Part shown: positions 24,467 through 32,978 of the stretch, piece after piece
Numbering within the stretch: position 1 is the stretch's first letter
Layout: the number at the start of each line of letters is the position of its first letter
Assembly: GCF_003096555.1 (NCBI RefSeq)
Contig: NZ_QEKM01000001.1
Span: forward strand, 2,356,001 to 2,420,000
Source of the DNA: Simplicispira sp. 125
Lineage (GTDB): Bacteria; Pseudomonadota; Gammaproteobacteria; Burkholderiales; Burkholderiaceae_C
Direction: 5' to 3'
Length of the DNA stretch: 64,000 nucleotides
Notes under the pieces: model-generated
Seen by the model: only the letters and a program-made list of their open reading frames with translations
What the model was told of the DNA's origin: nothing
Database searches by the model: none
Position numbers and translations under genes: made by a program

Positions 24467-25944
24467 ACATCAAACGCTTCCACGCTGCCACGTCCCGTGA
24501 AGCTCTGGCGAAAGCCCGCATGGCTTTTGGCGATGGCACGCTGATCCTGTCCAACCGGCCCACCGCCAACGGCGTCGAGGTGGTTGCCACAGCCGAAGAC
24601 ACGTTGGGCAACATTGATCAAGGCAAGGAAAGCCTGCAAATCGAACACCGGCCCGAGGCAATGCCCCCTGCACGGCGCTCACTGCAGGAACGTGCAGCCC
24701 TGGAAACTCGAAATCCGGTCAAAGAGGATACCGAGCAGTTGGCGATGAGTACGCTCTCGTTCCAGGACTATGTGCGCGAACGCATGCTGCGTCGCCGCCA
24801 TGAGGCCCTGCAAGAAGCAAACCCCTTGGCGACAGCTCTGGCAGAGCGCGAACCCGAAACACTCCGTGAGCGCCCTACTCCCGCGCCAGTGGTGCGGCAC
24901 AACCCCCTGCGACCAATCCACCCTCCCCAAGAGACCACGCCACGCACGGCCCGGCGCGAAAACAGTGTGGCGCCTTTCATGGCTCCGTCCATGGATTCCC
25001 AGGGGCTCATGCATGAGCTGCAGTCCATGAAAGATCTGATCGAGGACCGTTTCAATACGCTGTCCTGGCTGGGCCAGGCACGGCAAAACCCGATTCAATC
25101 GAACCTCATGCTCAAAATGATCCGCGCAGGCTACTCGCCATCTCTGGCGCGCGCCATTCTGGAGCGCATGCCCGAAGAAATGGATGCCGCCGAATCAGTG
25201 CGTTGGCTGATGGAGGTGCTGGAACGCAACCTCAGAACCGACGCAGGCATGCCCCCCCTCTACGAAGAAGGGGGCATCTTCGCGCTGGTGGGCTCCACTG
25301 GCGTGGGAAAAACCACCACCACGGCCAAGCTTGCAGCCATGTGTGCCCGCATCCACGGCCCCGGCAGTGTGGGATTGATCACGCTGGATACCTACCGCGT
25401 GGGTGCGCACGATCAGCTGCGCAGCTATGGCCGCATGCTCGGCATCGTCGCCCACCTGGCCCATGACCGTGCTGCGCTGCAAGATCTTCTCGGACTCCTC
25501 AGTGGCAAAAAAATGGTGCTGATCGACACCACCGGTGTAGCGCCACGAGACCCGCGCAAGCGCGACATGCTGGAAGTATTGAACCTGCCCCAGGTTAACC
25601 GCCTGCTGGTGCTCAACGCGGGCTCGCATGGCGACACACTCGACGACACGCTGGGCGCCTTCAAGACCGATGGATCACAGCAGGCCATCCTGTCCAAAGT
25701 GGACGAAACCGTGAAATTGGGCCCCGCCATTGATGCATTGATCCGCCACCAGATGATGCTGCGCGGCGTGACCAACGGCCAGCGCGTTCCAGAAGACTGG
25801 GAAGCTGCTGATGCACACAAGCTGGTCAGCGCATCCATGCGTGCGTCGGTGCGCTCGGCGTTCGACCCGAAAGCTACGGATTTGAACTTCTTCTTCTCAC
25901 ATTCTCCAGAGAGTTCATACGAAAAGGGGTTGGTCGATGCTTGA
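24463..25944 (+). CDS. flhF: FlhF, SRP-type GTPase for flagellar placement
   Basis: FlhF is a signal-recognition-particle-like GTPase that sets where polar flagella form. In the 493-residue protein the N-terminal basic domain is followed by a long variable linker (residues ~60-190), then the NG domain: ALVGSTGVGKTTTTAKLAAM (G1), LDTYRVGAHDQLRSYGRML (G2), VLIDTTGVAPRD (G3) and ILSKVDE in place of the usual TKxDE (G4). It starts inside the end of flhA (ATGA) and overlaps the next gene by 8 bases. Its presence suggests polar flagellation. Confidence 0.96.
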   Translation: MNIKRFHAATSREALAKARMAFGDGTLILSNRPTANGVEVVATAEDTLGNIDQGKESLQIEHRPEAMPPARRSLQERAALETRNPVKEDTEQLAMSTLSFQDYVRERMLRRRHEALQEANPLATALAEREPETLRERPTPAPVVRHNPLRPIHPPQETTPRTARRENSVAPFMAPSMDSQGLMHELQSMKDLIEDRFNTLSWLGQARQNPIQSNLMLKMIRAGYSPSLARAILERMPEEMDAAESVRWLMEVLERNLRTDAGMPPLYEEGGIFALVGSTGVGKTTTTAKLAAMCARIHGPGSVGLITLDTYRVGAHDQLRSYGRMLGIVAHLAHDRAALQDLLGLLSGKKMVLIDTTGVAPRDPRKRDMLEVLNLPQVNRLLVLNAGSHGDTLDDTLGAFKTDGSQQAILSKVDETVKLGPAIDALIRHQMMLRGVTNGQRVPEDWEAADAHKLVSASMRASVRSAFDPKATDLNFFFSHSPESSYEKGLVDA

Positions 25945-26740
25945 CGTTGGCTTTCACCAAGGTGCCAGCCTGTACAGCCATGCGCCACAGGATGAATTGC
26001 GGCTGATCGCAGTAGCCAGCCCGCAAACGGAGACGCATGGACTGGAGATTCTCTGGCAAGTCTGCCTGCATTTACAGCGGCTGGGCTATCCGGTGGTGGT
26101 GCTGGACGGCACGGCCCGGGAAAACGAAGACAGCCCCGGGCTGATCGATCTGCTGGCGAATGCACCCTGGAGCGAAAGCATGCCTCCCGCCCGCCAACGC
26201 AATGCCTCGTCGCTGGCCGTGCTGCCTTCCATGCTCGGGCTACAAAGCCTGGCGAACCCGCCTCCGCAACATCAGCACCCGCTACAGGCTTTGCACCCGC
26301 TGTTCCGGCGTTATGCGCTGGTCGTTATCCATGCCCCCGTGGGGCTGCTGGCATCACCGCTGCTTGAGGGAACCATGGTCTCCCCTCTGCTACTCATGTC
26401 CCCTGGGAAAAAAGGTTCCGTGGACAGCTATCGCCAACTCAAACACCTGGCATTGCACGCGGGCCTGACAGGCACGGTGGCCTGCGTCACTCCCCCAGAG
26501 CAACCAGGACAGCATGCACTGACCCGCCAAGCGCTGCTTTCGCTGCGCGACACTGCTGCACGCCACCTGGGCCAAAAGATACGAACGTCACTCATCCAAA
26601 CCAATAGCGCCCAGGATCTACAGCGGCTGGCCTTGCAACTGCTGGAAAACGCGAGCACCATCAGTGCCTCGGGCTTGGGAACTGCGCTACCATCTGCCGC
26701 TGCGGCAGGTTTTTCCTCGCCCATTGTTCAAAGCCATTGA
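25937..26740 (+). CDS. flhG: FlhG-like (MinD/ParA-family) protein lacking the P-loop
   Basis: By position (flhF-flhG-fliA) and fold pattern this is the FlhG gene, which normally encodes a MinD-type ATPase that limits flagellar number. The 267-residue protein keeps the general layout: LRLIAVASPQTETHGLEILW where the Walker A motif should be, then LGYPVVVLDGTA where MinD proteins have LLLDAD, and later LVVIHAPVGLLASPLL. The KGGxGKT residues are absent, so ATP binding is unlikely. The ribosome-binding site AGGGG is good, and the frame is open and well conserved-looking, so it is probably functional in another way rather than a pseudogene. It overlaps flhF by 8 bases. Confidence 0.75.
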   Translation: MLDVGFHQGASLYSHAPQDELRLIAVASPQTETHGLEILWQVCLHLQRLGYPVVVLDGTARENEDSPGLIDLLANAPWSESMPPARQRNASSLAVLPSMLGLQSLANPPPQHQHPLQALHPLFRRYALVVIHAPVGLLASPLLEGTMVSPLLLMSPGKKGSVDSYRQLKHLALHAGLTGTVACVTPPEQPGQHALTRQALLSLRDTAARHLGQKIRTSLIQTNSAQDLQRLALQLLENASTISASGLGTALPSAAAAGFSSPIVQSH

Positions 26741-26741
26741 A

Positions 26742-27461
26742 GTGACATACACCGCCAAGGGCCATCTCGATCGCGACGCGATGATTCGCCAGTACCTTCC
26801 GCTGGTTCGTCGATTGGCGCACCATATGATTGCCAAGCTCCCTGCCAATGTAGAGCTGGACGATCTGATCCAGGTAGGAATGATCGGATTGTCTGAGGCA
26901 CTCACACGCTATGAGGTGGCACAAGGTGTGCAGTTCGAAACTTTTGCCACACAGCGCATCCGCGGCGCCATGCTCGATGAATTGCGTGAGAGCGACTGGA
27001 TGTCGCGCAGCTCGCGCAAAAGCCAAAAAGATATTGAAAAAGCCCTGCGCCGCCTGGAGCAAAAGCTGGGGCGCAGCCCGCTGGAGTCTGAAATCGCTGC
27101 CGAACTGGATATGGCACTGGTCGACTACCAAAGCCTGCTGAGCAAGGTGCGCGGCACCCAACTGGTGTATCTGGAAGACATGTCGCACAGCGAAGATGAC
27201 GACGGGTTCCTGGAACACCACGATGCCGCAGATCCCGCAGGCGACCCCATGGCCATGCTGCGTAACCAGCGCCTGCGCTCCTCACTGGTCACTGCCATTC
27301 AATCATTGCCCGAGCGCGAACAGTACATCATGGGCATGTACTACGAACACGACATGAATCTCAAGGAAATTGCGGCTGTGCTGGGTGTGACCGAATCACG
27401 GGTTTGCCAGTTGCACAGCCAGTCGATTGCCCGATTACGCGCAAAAATGCGCAGCCACTGA
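26742..27461 (+). CDS. fliA: FliA, flagellar sigma-28 factor
   Basis: FliA directs transcription of late flagellar genes. The 239-residue protein from GTG 26742 equals the usual length and begins with sigma region 2 after a short lead (YLPLVRRLAHHMIAKLPANV; ELDDLIQVGMIGLSEALTRY; FETFATQRIRGAMLDELR). Region 4 is LPEREQYIMGMYYEHDMNLK then VLGVTESRVCQLHSQSIARL. In-frame codons upstream overlap the flhG-like gene and lengthen it atypically; an ATG at 26781 would remove conserved residues. It follows the flhG-like stop by one base. Its target promoters are visible at 5361, 8430 and 28301. Confidence 0.96.
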   Translation: MTYTAKGHLDRDAMIRQYLPLVRRLAHHMIAKLPANVELDDLIQVGMIGLSEALTRYEVAQGVQFETFATQRIRGAMLDELRESDWMSRSSRKSQKDIEKALRRLEQKLGRSPLESEIAAELDMALVDYQSLLSKVRGTQLVYLEDMSHSEDDDGFLEHHDAADPAGDPMAMLRNQRLRSSLVTAIQSLPEREQYIMGMYYEHDMNLKEIAAVLGVTESRVCQLHSQSIARLRAKMRSH

Positions 27462-27499
27462 TCTTGCGTCCCAGTATCTCTACCAGCAGGGCGGCACAA

Positions 27500-27856
27500 T
27501 CACCCGGCAGACCGGTAAATACGCGCACCTGAAGAGCCGCCCCGACCTGGGCTACCGTAGGTCGACGCATTGTCGACAGGGGGCAAAACCACCGCAAGCT
27601 GTTTTTCTACCAGGGCGGCCACGCGGGCCAGTTGGTCTCTCTGCAATGCCAACTCGGCACTTACCTGGCGGATTCTGGGAACCAGTTCAGCAGGCATTTC
27701 ACCTTGCACACGCTCCATGGCATTGGAAAAATCAACAGCAGCCTGCCGTAGCGAGCTGCTGAATTTCTCCAGTGCCAATGCATCTGTCGACTTGAGTGCA
27801 GCCGATGCCTGAGTCAGTTGTTCCTCAACGGCCTCCAAAGCCTGGACAAGAAGCAT
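27500..27856 (-). CDS. flgN: FlgN-like export chaperone
   Basis: FlgN is the chaperone of the hook-filament junction proteins FlgK and FlgL. This 118-residue helical protein (EAVEEQLTQASAALKSTDAL, then QLARVAALVEKQLAVVLPP) is right for size and lies downstream of flgM, the standard flgA-flgM-flgN order. Sequence conservation in this family is weak, so the assignment depends largely on context. The gene converges with fliA across a 38-bp gap and is probably driven by the sigma-28 promoter at 28301-28327. Confidence 0.75.
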   Translation of the reverse strand: MLLVQALEAVEEQLTQASAALKSTDALALEKFSSSLRQAAVDFSNAMERVQGEMPAELVPRIRQVSAELALQRDQLARVAALVEKQLAVVLPPVDNASTYGSPGRGGSSGARIYRSAG

Positions 27857-27929
27857 GGTGTGCGCGCGCCTTTAACGGTCTTTCGAGTAAAAAGTGATCG
27901 ATTCAGGCGCGACTCAGAATGCTAGACCA

Positions 27930-28256
27930 TCAGCCCTTTGCGCGGGAAAAGAATTCCTGGGAATTCGCCAGCATTTTGTCTGCCACGACTTCGGCATTCA
28001 CCTTGAAGGAGCCACTCTCGATGGCAGAGCGTACGGCTTTGACCTTACCCGCGTCAAAATCGCCCTGATTGCGACTGGCTTGATCGAGCGACTTGGTTGC
28101 CGATGAAAAGGTTACCGGCACACCGGCGGCGGCCACAGCGGACGAAGCGCTTGCAGCCAACCCTCCTGCGGCCTGTGCGGCCGCTTTTGCCTGCTGCTTG
28201 GCAGGCGCTGCCTGCGCTAGTGCGCCCGGCAGTTCCGGTTTTTGTCCTATTTTCAT
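27930..28256 (-). CDS. flgM: FlgM, anti-sigma-28 factor
   Basis: FlgM holds FliA inactive until the hook is finished and is then exported. The 108-residue protein begins MKIGQKPELPG, has an Ala-rich, disordered-looking middle, and carries the C-terminal sigma-binding helices (GKVKAVRSAIESGSFKVNAE, then VVADKMLANSQEFF). ATG 28256 follows a GGAG a few bases upstream; in-frame codons further up are rejected. It is preceded by an excellent sigma-28 promoter, giving the known negative feedback loop with fliA. Confidence 0.95.
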   Translation of the reverse strand: MKIGQKPELPGALAQAAPAKQQAKAAAQAAGGLAASASSAVAAAGVPVTFSSATKSLDQASRNQGDFDAGKVKAVRSAIESGSFKVNAEVVADKMLANSQEFFSRAKG

Positions 28257-28300
28257 CGCTCTCTCCGCTGCCCCTTGAAATATGGGACCAGGTAGCAATG

Positions 28301-28327
28301 TTTTCGACCTGTCGTGCGCAGACTTTA
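28301..28327 (-). promoter_or_regulatory. Sigma-28 (FliA) promoter for flgMN
   Basis: Read on the minus strand this is TAAAGTCT-N11-GTCGAAAA: 7 of 8 to the -35 consensus and 6 of 8 to the -10 consensus, spacer 11 bp, ending about 45 bp upstream of flgM. The GAAAA end of the -10 is shared with the flagellin promoter, hinting at a species preference. Confidence 0.82.
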
Positions 28328-28348
28328 GCGGTAAATCGCAAAAACAAC

Positions 28349-29059
28349 CTAAAGCTGGACGCCTATCGTCCCGTCATCATTCACAATGCCGGTCACTATC
28401 TTCCCATTATCCATTCTAATGCGCACAGTTTGGCCTGCGGCTCCGGCCGTCATTGCCTGCCCTCCCGCACTGATGGCATAGCCCCGTCCTTGGGCCACCA
28501 CCCTCACCAGAGCACCCGCCTGGAAGATTTGGGGCGCACGCAACATTGGCTGACGCAGGGCTTGGCCTGCCTTCAGGTGGCGCGCAGCGACCTGTCCAAC
28601 CCATAAGCTGGGCTCGGCAACGATGGAGGCATTTTCCGCCGCCCAATCCACTTCGGTCTCGGTCGCGTCGGCCGCAGTGAGCACTGAGCCCATGGTGACA
28701 TCACCCGTCAGAACCCAGGCAGGGCCGTAAGCTTTGATCGTCACGGGGAGAAACACATTCCAGCGCACTGCAGCGTCTTGGCACCGCAAACCCAAACGGG
28801 TGCGCCCCCACAGACGGGCACCTGCGGGCAGGTAGGGCTCCACACGGGTACATGGCGCTAGACGCAGGCGCTCGTCCAACGCACCCACGCTCACCTCCAT
28901 GCGCAAGGGCGATTGCGCAGGCATGTTGCGCGCCAGGGCCTCATCCAGCCATTGCTGGGTCATCTGCTCCAGGTTCACCTGCGCTTGAGCAGCACTCGCA
29001 GCCACACACAAGACAGCCGCCCCTACGGCGCGCAGTAAATAGGCAAATCGGTATGTCAT
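28349..29059 (-). CDS. flgA: FlgA, P-ring assembly chaperone
   Basis: FlgA is a periplasmic chaperone for assembly of the P ring (FlgI). The 236-residue protein has a signal peptide (MTYRFAYLLRAVGAAVLCVA, cleavage near AQAQ) and a C-terminal SAF-type domain: VAARHLKAGQALRQPMLRAP, then GALVRVVAQGRGYAISAGGQ. ATG 29059 has AGGAGG upstream; an in-frame start at 29101 would put extra residues before the signal peptide. It is divergent from flgB across a ~200-bp gap. Confidence 0.95.
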   Translation of the reverse strand: MTYRFAYLLRAVGAAVLCVAASAAQAQVNLEQMTQQWLDEALARNMPAQSPLRMEVSVGALDERLRLAPCTRVEPYLPAGARLWGRTRLGLRCQDAAVRWNVFLPVTIKAYGPAWVLTGDVTMGSVLTAADATETEVDWAAENASIVAEPSLWVGQVAARHLKAGQALRQPMLRAPQIFQAGALVRVVAQGRGYAISAGGQAMTAGAAGQTVRIRMDNGKIVTGIVNDDGTIGVQL

Positions 29060-29265
29060 GGGAGGCCTCCTGGAAATTCGGTGCCCGCAAGCAAGCCACA
29101 AGCCATTGAACTATAGGCGGCACACCGCCCGGGGAAACACCGAACTGCACACCAATTCCTCCGTTCTTCCCCCTTTAGAAAAAACGTGGCGTTTCCATAA
29201 TCAGCCCACGCCAGCAGTCCATTCAGGGCCCTGGCGTTACTGCAACTTACGGTGTGAGGCGCCCC

Positions 29266-29700
29266 ATGCTTGACAAGATGACCAACCAGCTGAATTTCCA
29301 CAGCAACGCACTGATCCTGCGTGGCGAGCGTCAGCGCATCATTGCCAGCAACATCGCCAACGCTGACACCCCCGGCTATGTCGGCCGCGACATGCATTTC
29401 ACCGACGCACTGCGCGAAGCGAATGCAGCGGGCAGCCAGTCGCCTGGTGCAGCCAATCCCCAGACAGGCGCCACCAGCCCACGTCACATACCCTTGTCGT
29501 CCACCCTGCCCGGCAGCAGCAGCAGCACCGATAACAAGCTGGGCTACACCGTGCAGACACAACCGTCTCTGGACAAAAACACCGTGGACATGGATCGCGA
29601 ACGTGCCAACTTCACGGACAACGCAGTGCGCTACGAAGCCACACTGCGCTTCCTCAACGGCCAGGCCAAGACCATGCTGAGCGCCATTCAAGGCCAGTGA
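29266..29700 (+). CDS. flgB: FlgB, proximal rod protein
   Basis: FlgB is a rod subunit next to FliE. The 144 residues start MLDKMTNQLNFHSNALILRG and continue RIIASNIANADTPGYVGRD, the rod/hook family signature (ASNIANADTPGY), and end with a helix containing NAVRYEATLRFLNGQAKTML. ATG 29266 is chosen over an in-frame GTG at 29254 by family N-terminus. It opens the rightward flgBCDEFGHIJKL operon, which runs about 10.7 kb. Confidence 0.95.
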   Translation: MLDKMTNQLNFHSNALILRGERQRIIASNIANADTPGYVGRDMHFTDALREANAAGSQSPGAANPQTGATSPRHIPLSSTLPGSSSSTDNKLGYTVQTQPSLDKNTVDMDRERANFTDNAVRYEATLRFLNGQAKTMLSAIQGQ

Positions 29701-29725
29701 CATTCTTTGAGAAGCGGGTACTGCC

Positions 29726-30130
29726 ATGTCAATGTTCTCCATCTTCAATGTCTCGGGAAGCGCCGTGAGTGCGCAATCCCAGCGCCTGAACACCGTGGCC
29801 AGCAACCTGGCCAACGTGGACGCTGTGGCCGGCCCCGACGGTCAGGCTTACAAGGCACGGCAACTGGTTTTTCAGACCACGCCCATGGGGCCCGACAACG
29901 CTGCGGGCGTGCGCGTGAGCGCCGTCAAGGAAAGCGAAGTACCAGGCCGCCGCGTGCACGACCCCAGCCATCCGTCCGCGGATGCCGAGGGCTATGTGAC
30001 GCATTCCAATGTCAACGCGGTGGAGGAAATGGTGAACATGATTTCTGCCTCGCGGTCCTACCAGAACAACATTGAAGTCATGAACACAGCCAAAACGCTG
30101 CTGCTCAAGACTTTGCAAATGGGCCAGTAA
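29726..30130 (+). CDS. flgC: FlgC, proximal rod protein
   Basis: FlgC is a rod subunit exported through the flagellar apparatus. The 134-residue protein shows SAQSQRLNTVASNLANVDAV near the start (rod signature) and the C-terminal coiled-coil helix EMVNMISASRSYQNNIEVMN. It follows flgB by 25 bases. Nothing is unusual. Confidence 0.96.
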   Translation: MSMFSIFNVSGSAVSAQSQRLNTVASNLANVDAVAGPDGQAYKARQLVFQTTPMGPDNAAGVRVSAVKESEVPGRRVHDPSHPSADAEGYVTHSNVNAVEEMVNMISASRSYQNNIEVMNTAKTLLLKTLQMGQ

Positions 30131-30148
30131 GCCTGCAGGAGTTTCCCC

Positions 30149-30808
30149 ATGATCACCAGCGCCACCGCCGCCACTTCAGCAACTACCAGCACGAGCACGA
30201 CCAAAGCCGACGCAGCCTCCGACCCGGCGGCGGCCCAGGACCGCTTTCTCAAGCTGCTCGTAGCCCAGCTGAACAACCAGGACCCGATGAACCCGCTGGA
30301 CAACGCCCAGATGACATCGCAGATCGCGCAGATCAATACCGTCACCGGTATCCAGCAGTTGAACGAGACCGTCAAGGGCCTGGCAGGCCAGTTCGCAGCC
30401 CAGCAACTCATGCAGGGCAGCGCCATGGTCGGTCGCAACGTGCTGATCGCAGACAACACCCTCGCCATGGACACCACCAACCACGTAGGCGGCGGCGCGT
30501 TCGACCTGGCAGGTTCTGCCGCCAGCGTGTCTGTGCAGGTGCTCGACGCCAATGAAAAGCTGGTGGGCACCGTGGAACTGGGCGCTCTCAAGGAAGGCCG
30601 CTACAACTTCGAATGGGATGCCTCGACATACACCGGCACCAGCCCGCTGCATTTCAAGGTGCTCGCCGCCAACGGCAAGACGGCTGTCGATGCCACCGCA
30701 CTCTCGGTCGATCAGGTGACTGCGGTCAGCCTGGACAACGGCACGCTGTCCCTGCAACTCTCGCGCGGTGGCAGCACCAATTACAACGCCATCAAGGCCA
30801 TTCTCTAA
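30149..30808 (+). CDS. flgD: FlgD, hook-cap/scaffold protein
   Basis: FlgD caps the growing hook and is later replaced by FlgK. The 219-residue protein has a Ser/Thr-rich N-terminus and the signature DRFLKLLVAQLNNQDPMNPL followed by DNAQMTSQIAQINTVTGIQQ. The C-terminal half is the beta-rich FLG/Tudor-like region (LDANEKLVGTVELGALKEGR; YNFEWDASTYTGTSPLHFKV). It starts 18 bases after flgC, with GCAGGAG upstream of ATG 30149. Confidence 0.96.
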   Translation: MITSATAATSATTSTSTTKADAASDPAAAQDRFLKLLVAQLNNQDPMNPLDNAQMTSQIAQINTVTGIQQLNETVKGLAGQFAAQQLMQGSAMVGRNVLIADNTLAMDTTNHVGGGAFDLAGSAASVSVQVLDANEKLVGTVELGALKEGRYNFEWDASTYTGTSPLHFKVLAANGKTAVDATALSVDQVTAVSLDNGTLSLQLSRGGSTNYNAIKAIL

Positions 30809-30840
30809 CCACCCTCACGTCACATTTTCAGGAGCACACC

Positions 30841-32124
30841 ATGGGTTTTCAACAAGGTCTCTCGGGCCTGAACGCTGCCAGCAAGAACCTGGACGTGATC
30901 GGCCACAACATCGCCAACACCAACACGGTAGGGTTCAAGGCATCGCGCGCCGAATTTGCAGAAATGGTGGCCTCGGCCATCGGCGCTGCCGGCGGCAGCA
31001 ATGCCGGCATCGGGGTGGAAGTGTCGGCCGTGGCGCAGCAGTTCGGCCAGGGCAACATCACCATCACCGGCAATACGCTGGACGTGGCCATCAACGGCAG
31101 CGGTTTTTTCAAGCTGCAGCAGCCTGACGGTTCTTCCGCCTACACAAGGGCCGGCAACTTCAAGCTCGACAAGATAGGCAACCTGGTGACCAACAATGGC
31201 GCCAAGGTCATGGGCTTTCCAATTGATCCGATCACGGGCCTGCGAACCGCCAGCGACCCCTCGCCACTCAGCTTTCCCACGGGCGCGCCCATTCCGGCAA
31301 AGCAGACCACCAAGATCGTCGCCGAGTTCAACCTCGACGCCCGCGCCAAGGATGCTGCTGGAGACCCGGCCGCTGTACCGCCCGTAGCCCCCACACCCCG
31401 CGCCACTTACGGCACTTCCATCAACGTCTACGACAGCCAGGGCGTTGCCAAGCCGGTGAACCTTTATTTCCAGAAAACCGCCACCGCCAACACCTGGGAC
31501 GTGTACGACACGCTGGACGACCCCTCGGCCACACCACCCGTGGTGGGCGTTGTGATTGGCCAGATCACGTTCGACAACAACGGCGCCATCACCGGCCCGG
31601 CCGCCACGCCCCCCGCCACAGGATTCATCCTGCCTCTGACGGGCATCAATCCCAGTCCGCCCAACCCCAACAATCTCCCGCCCTTTGATGTGGAGATCAG
31701 CCTCGATGGCGTGACCCAGTTCGGCAGCAAGTTTTCTGTCTCCGACCTGAGCCAGGACGGCTATGCCTCGGGAACGCTGACGGGCATCAACGTGGAAGCC
31801 AGCGGCATGGTCATGGCCCGTTACTCCAACGGCGTGACGCGCGCAGAAGGCCAGGTTGCCCTGGCCAATTTTCGCAACCCGCAAGGCCTTCTTGCCGTTG
31901 GCGACAACGCCTGGGTCGAAACATTTGAATCCGGCGCGTCGGTCATCGGCACCCCCACGGACGGCAACTTTGGCGCGCTGCGCTCGGGCGCACTGGAAGA
32001 CTCAAACGTCGATCTGACCGCCGAGCTGGTCAACATGATGACGGCGCAGCGCACCTACCAGGCCAACGCGCAAACCATCAAAACCCAGGACCAGGTGATG
32101 TCCACCCTGGTCAACCTGCGCTAA
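30841..32124 (+). CDS. flgE: FlgE, flagellar hook protein
   Basis: FlgE is the subunit of the universal-joint hook. The 427 residues begin MGFQQGLSGLNAASKNLDVI, have GHNIANTNTVGFKASRAEF (rod/hook signature) and end with the coiled-coil MMTAQRTYQANAQTIKTQDQ. The centre carries Pro-rich insertions (residues ~180-290, with repeated PP and APP) of low complexity. ATG 30841 has CAGGAG upstream. It lies between flgD and flgF. Confidence 0.97.
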   Translation: MGFQQGLSGLNAASKNLDVIGHNIANTNTVGFKASRAEFAEMVASAIGAAGGSNAGIGVEVSAVAQQFGQGNITITGNTLDVAINGSGFFKLQQPDGSSAYTRAGNFKLDKIGNLVTNNGAKVMGFPIDPITGLRTASDPSPLSFPTGAPIPAKQTTKIVAEFNLDARAKDAAGDPAAVPPVAPTPRATYGTSINVYDSQGVAKPVNLYFQKTATANTWDVYDTLDDPSATPPVVGVVIGQITFDNNGAITGPAATPPATGFILPLTGINPSPPNPNNLPPFDVEISLDGVTQFGSKFSVSDLSQDGYASGTLTGINVEASGMVMARYSNGVTRAEGQVALANFRNPQGLLAVGDNAWVETFESGASVIGTPTDGNFGALRSGALEDSNVDLTAELVNMMTAQRTYQANAQTIKTQDQVMSTLVNLR

Positions 32125-32152
32125 CGCGCCCGCCTGAGACAACGGAGTCACC

Positions 32153-32893
32153 ATGGACCGCATCATCTACACCTCCATGACCGGCGCCAACGCTGCCGCA
32201 CACCGGCAGGCGGTGCTGTCCAACAACCTGGCCAACATCTCGACCAACGGCTTTCGTGCCGAGATGTCGACCTTTCGCTCCGTACCCCTGCAGGGCGATG
32301 GGGCATCCACGCGCGTCTTCGCGCTGGAAGCCACCTCGGGCCACCGGGACACCGCTGGTCCGGTACAGCGCACGGGGCGCAACCTCGATGCCATGGCCGT
32401 GGGCAACGCCTGGTTTGCCGTACAGGGCGTCGACGGTACCGAGGCCTACACCCGCAACGGCGGTTTCGAAGTTTCTGCTGCAGGGCAGTTGCTCACGTCC
32501 ACCGGCTTGCCCGTGCTCTCCGATGGTGGTGCGCCCATCGACATTCCACCGGGCGCAGAGGTTTCGCTGGGTTCTGACGGCACCGTAACGGCCAAATCGG
32601 CGGGGCAGCCGGCAGCCGCTGTCGGGCGTCTCAAGCTGGCCACTCCCACGCTGGAAGACCCCCTCAAACGCGGCGACGACGGGCTGTTCCGCGCAGCATC
32701 GGGCGACCCGATTCCCAGCGATGCCAACGCACGCATGCTCAGCGGCGCCATTGAAGGCTCCAACGTGAACCCGGTCGAATGCATGGTCGGCATGATTGCC
32801 GCGTCACGCCAGTTCGAGCAGCAGATGCGCCTGTTGCAAACCGCCGAAACCAACGATAAATCCGCCAGCCAGCTGCTGGGCATGAACGGCTGA
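32153..32893 (+). CDS. flgF: FlgF, proximal rod protein
   Basis: FlgF is a rod subunit of the FlgE/FlgG fold. The 246 residues begin MDRIIYTSMTGANAAAHRQA, then VLSNNLANISTNGFRAEMS, and end with the C-terminal helix VGMIAASRQFEQQMRLLQTA. The middle GNAWFAVQGVDGTEAYTRNG is typical. An 85-bp gap separates it from flgG. Confidence 0.96.
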   Translation: MDRIIYTSMTGANAAAHRQAVLSNNLANISTNGFRAEMSTFRSVPLQGDGASTRVFALEATSGHRDTAGPVQRTGRNLDAMAVGNAWFAVQGVDGTEAYTRNGGFEVSAAGQLLTSTGLPVLSDGGAPIDIPPGAEVSLGSDGTVTAKSAGQPAAAVGRLKLATPTLEDPLKRGDDGLFRAASGDPIPSDANARMLSGAIEGSNVNPVECMVGMIAASRQFEQQMRLLQTAETNDKSASQLLGMNG

Positions 32894-32978
32894 AGAGGCA
32901 AACGACAGCGCCCCGAGCGACTTTGGCCACGCCAGTCCCACAGGCACTGAAACATTGATACGACCGAGGTAATCCACC

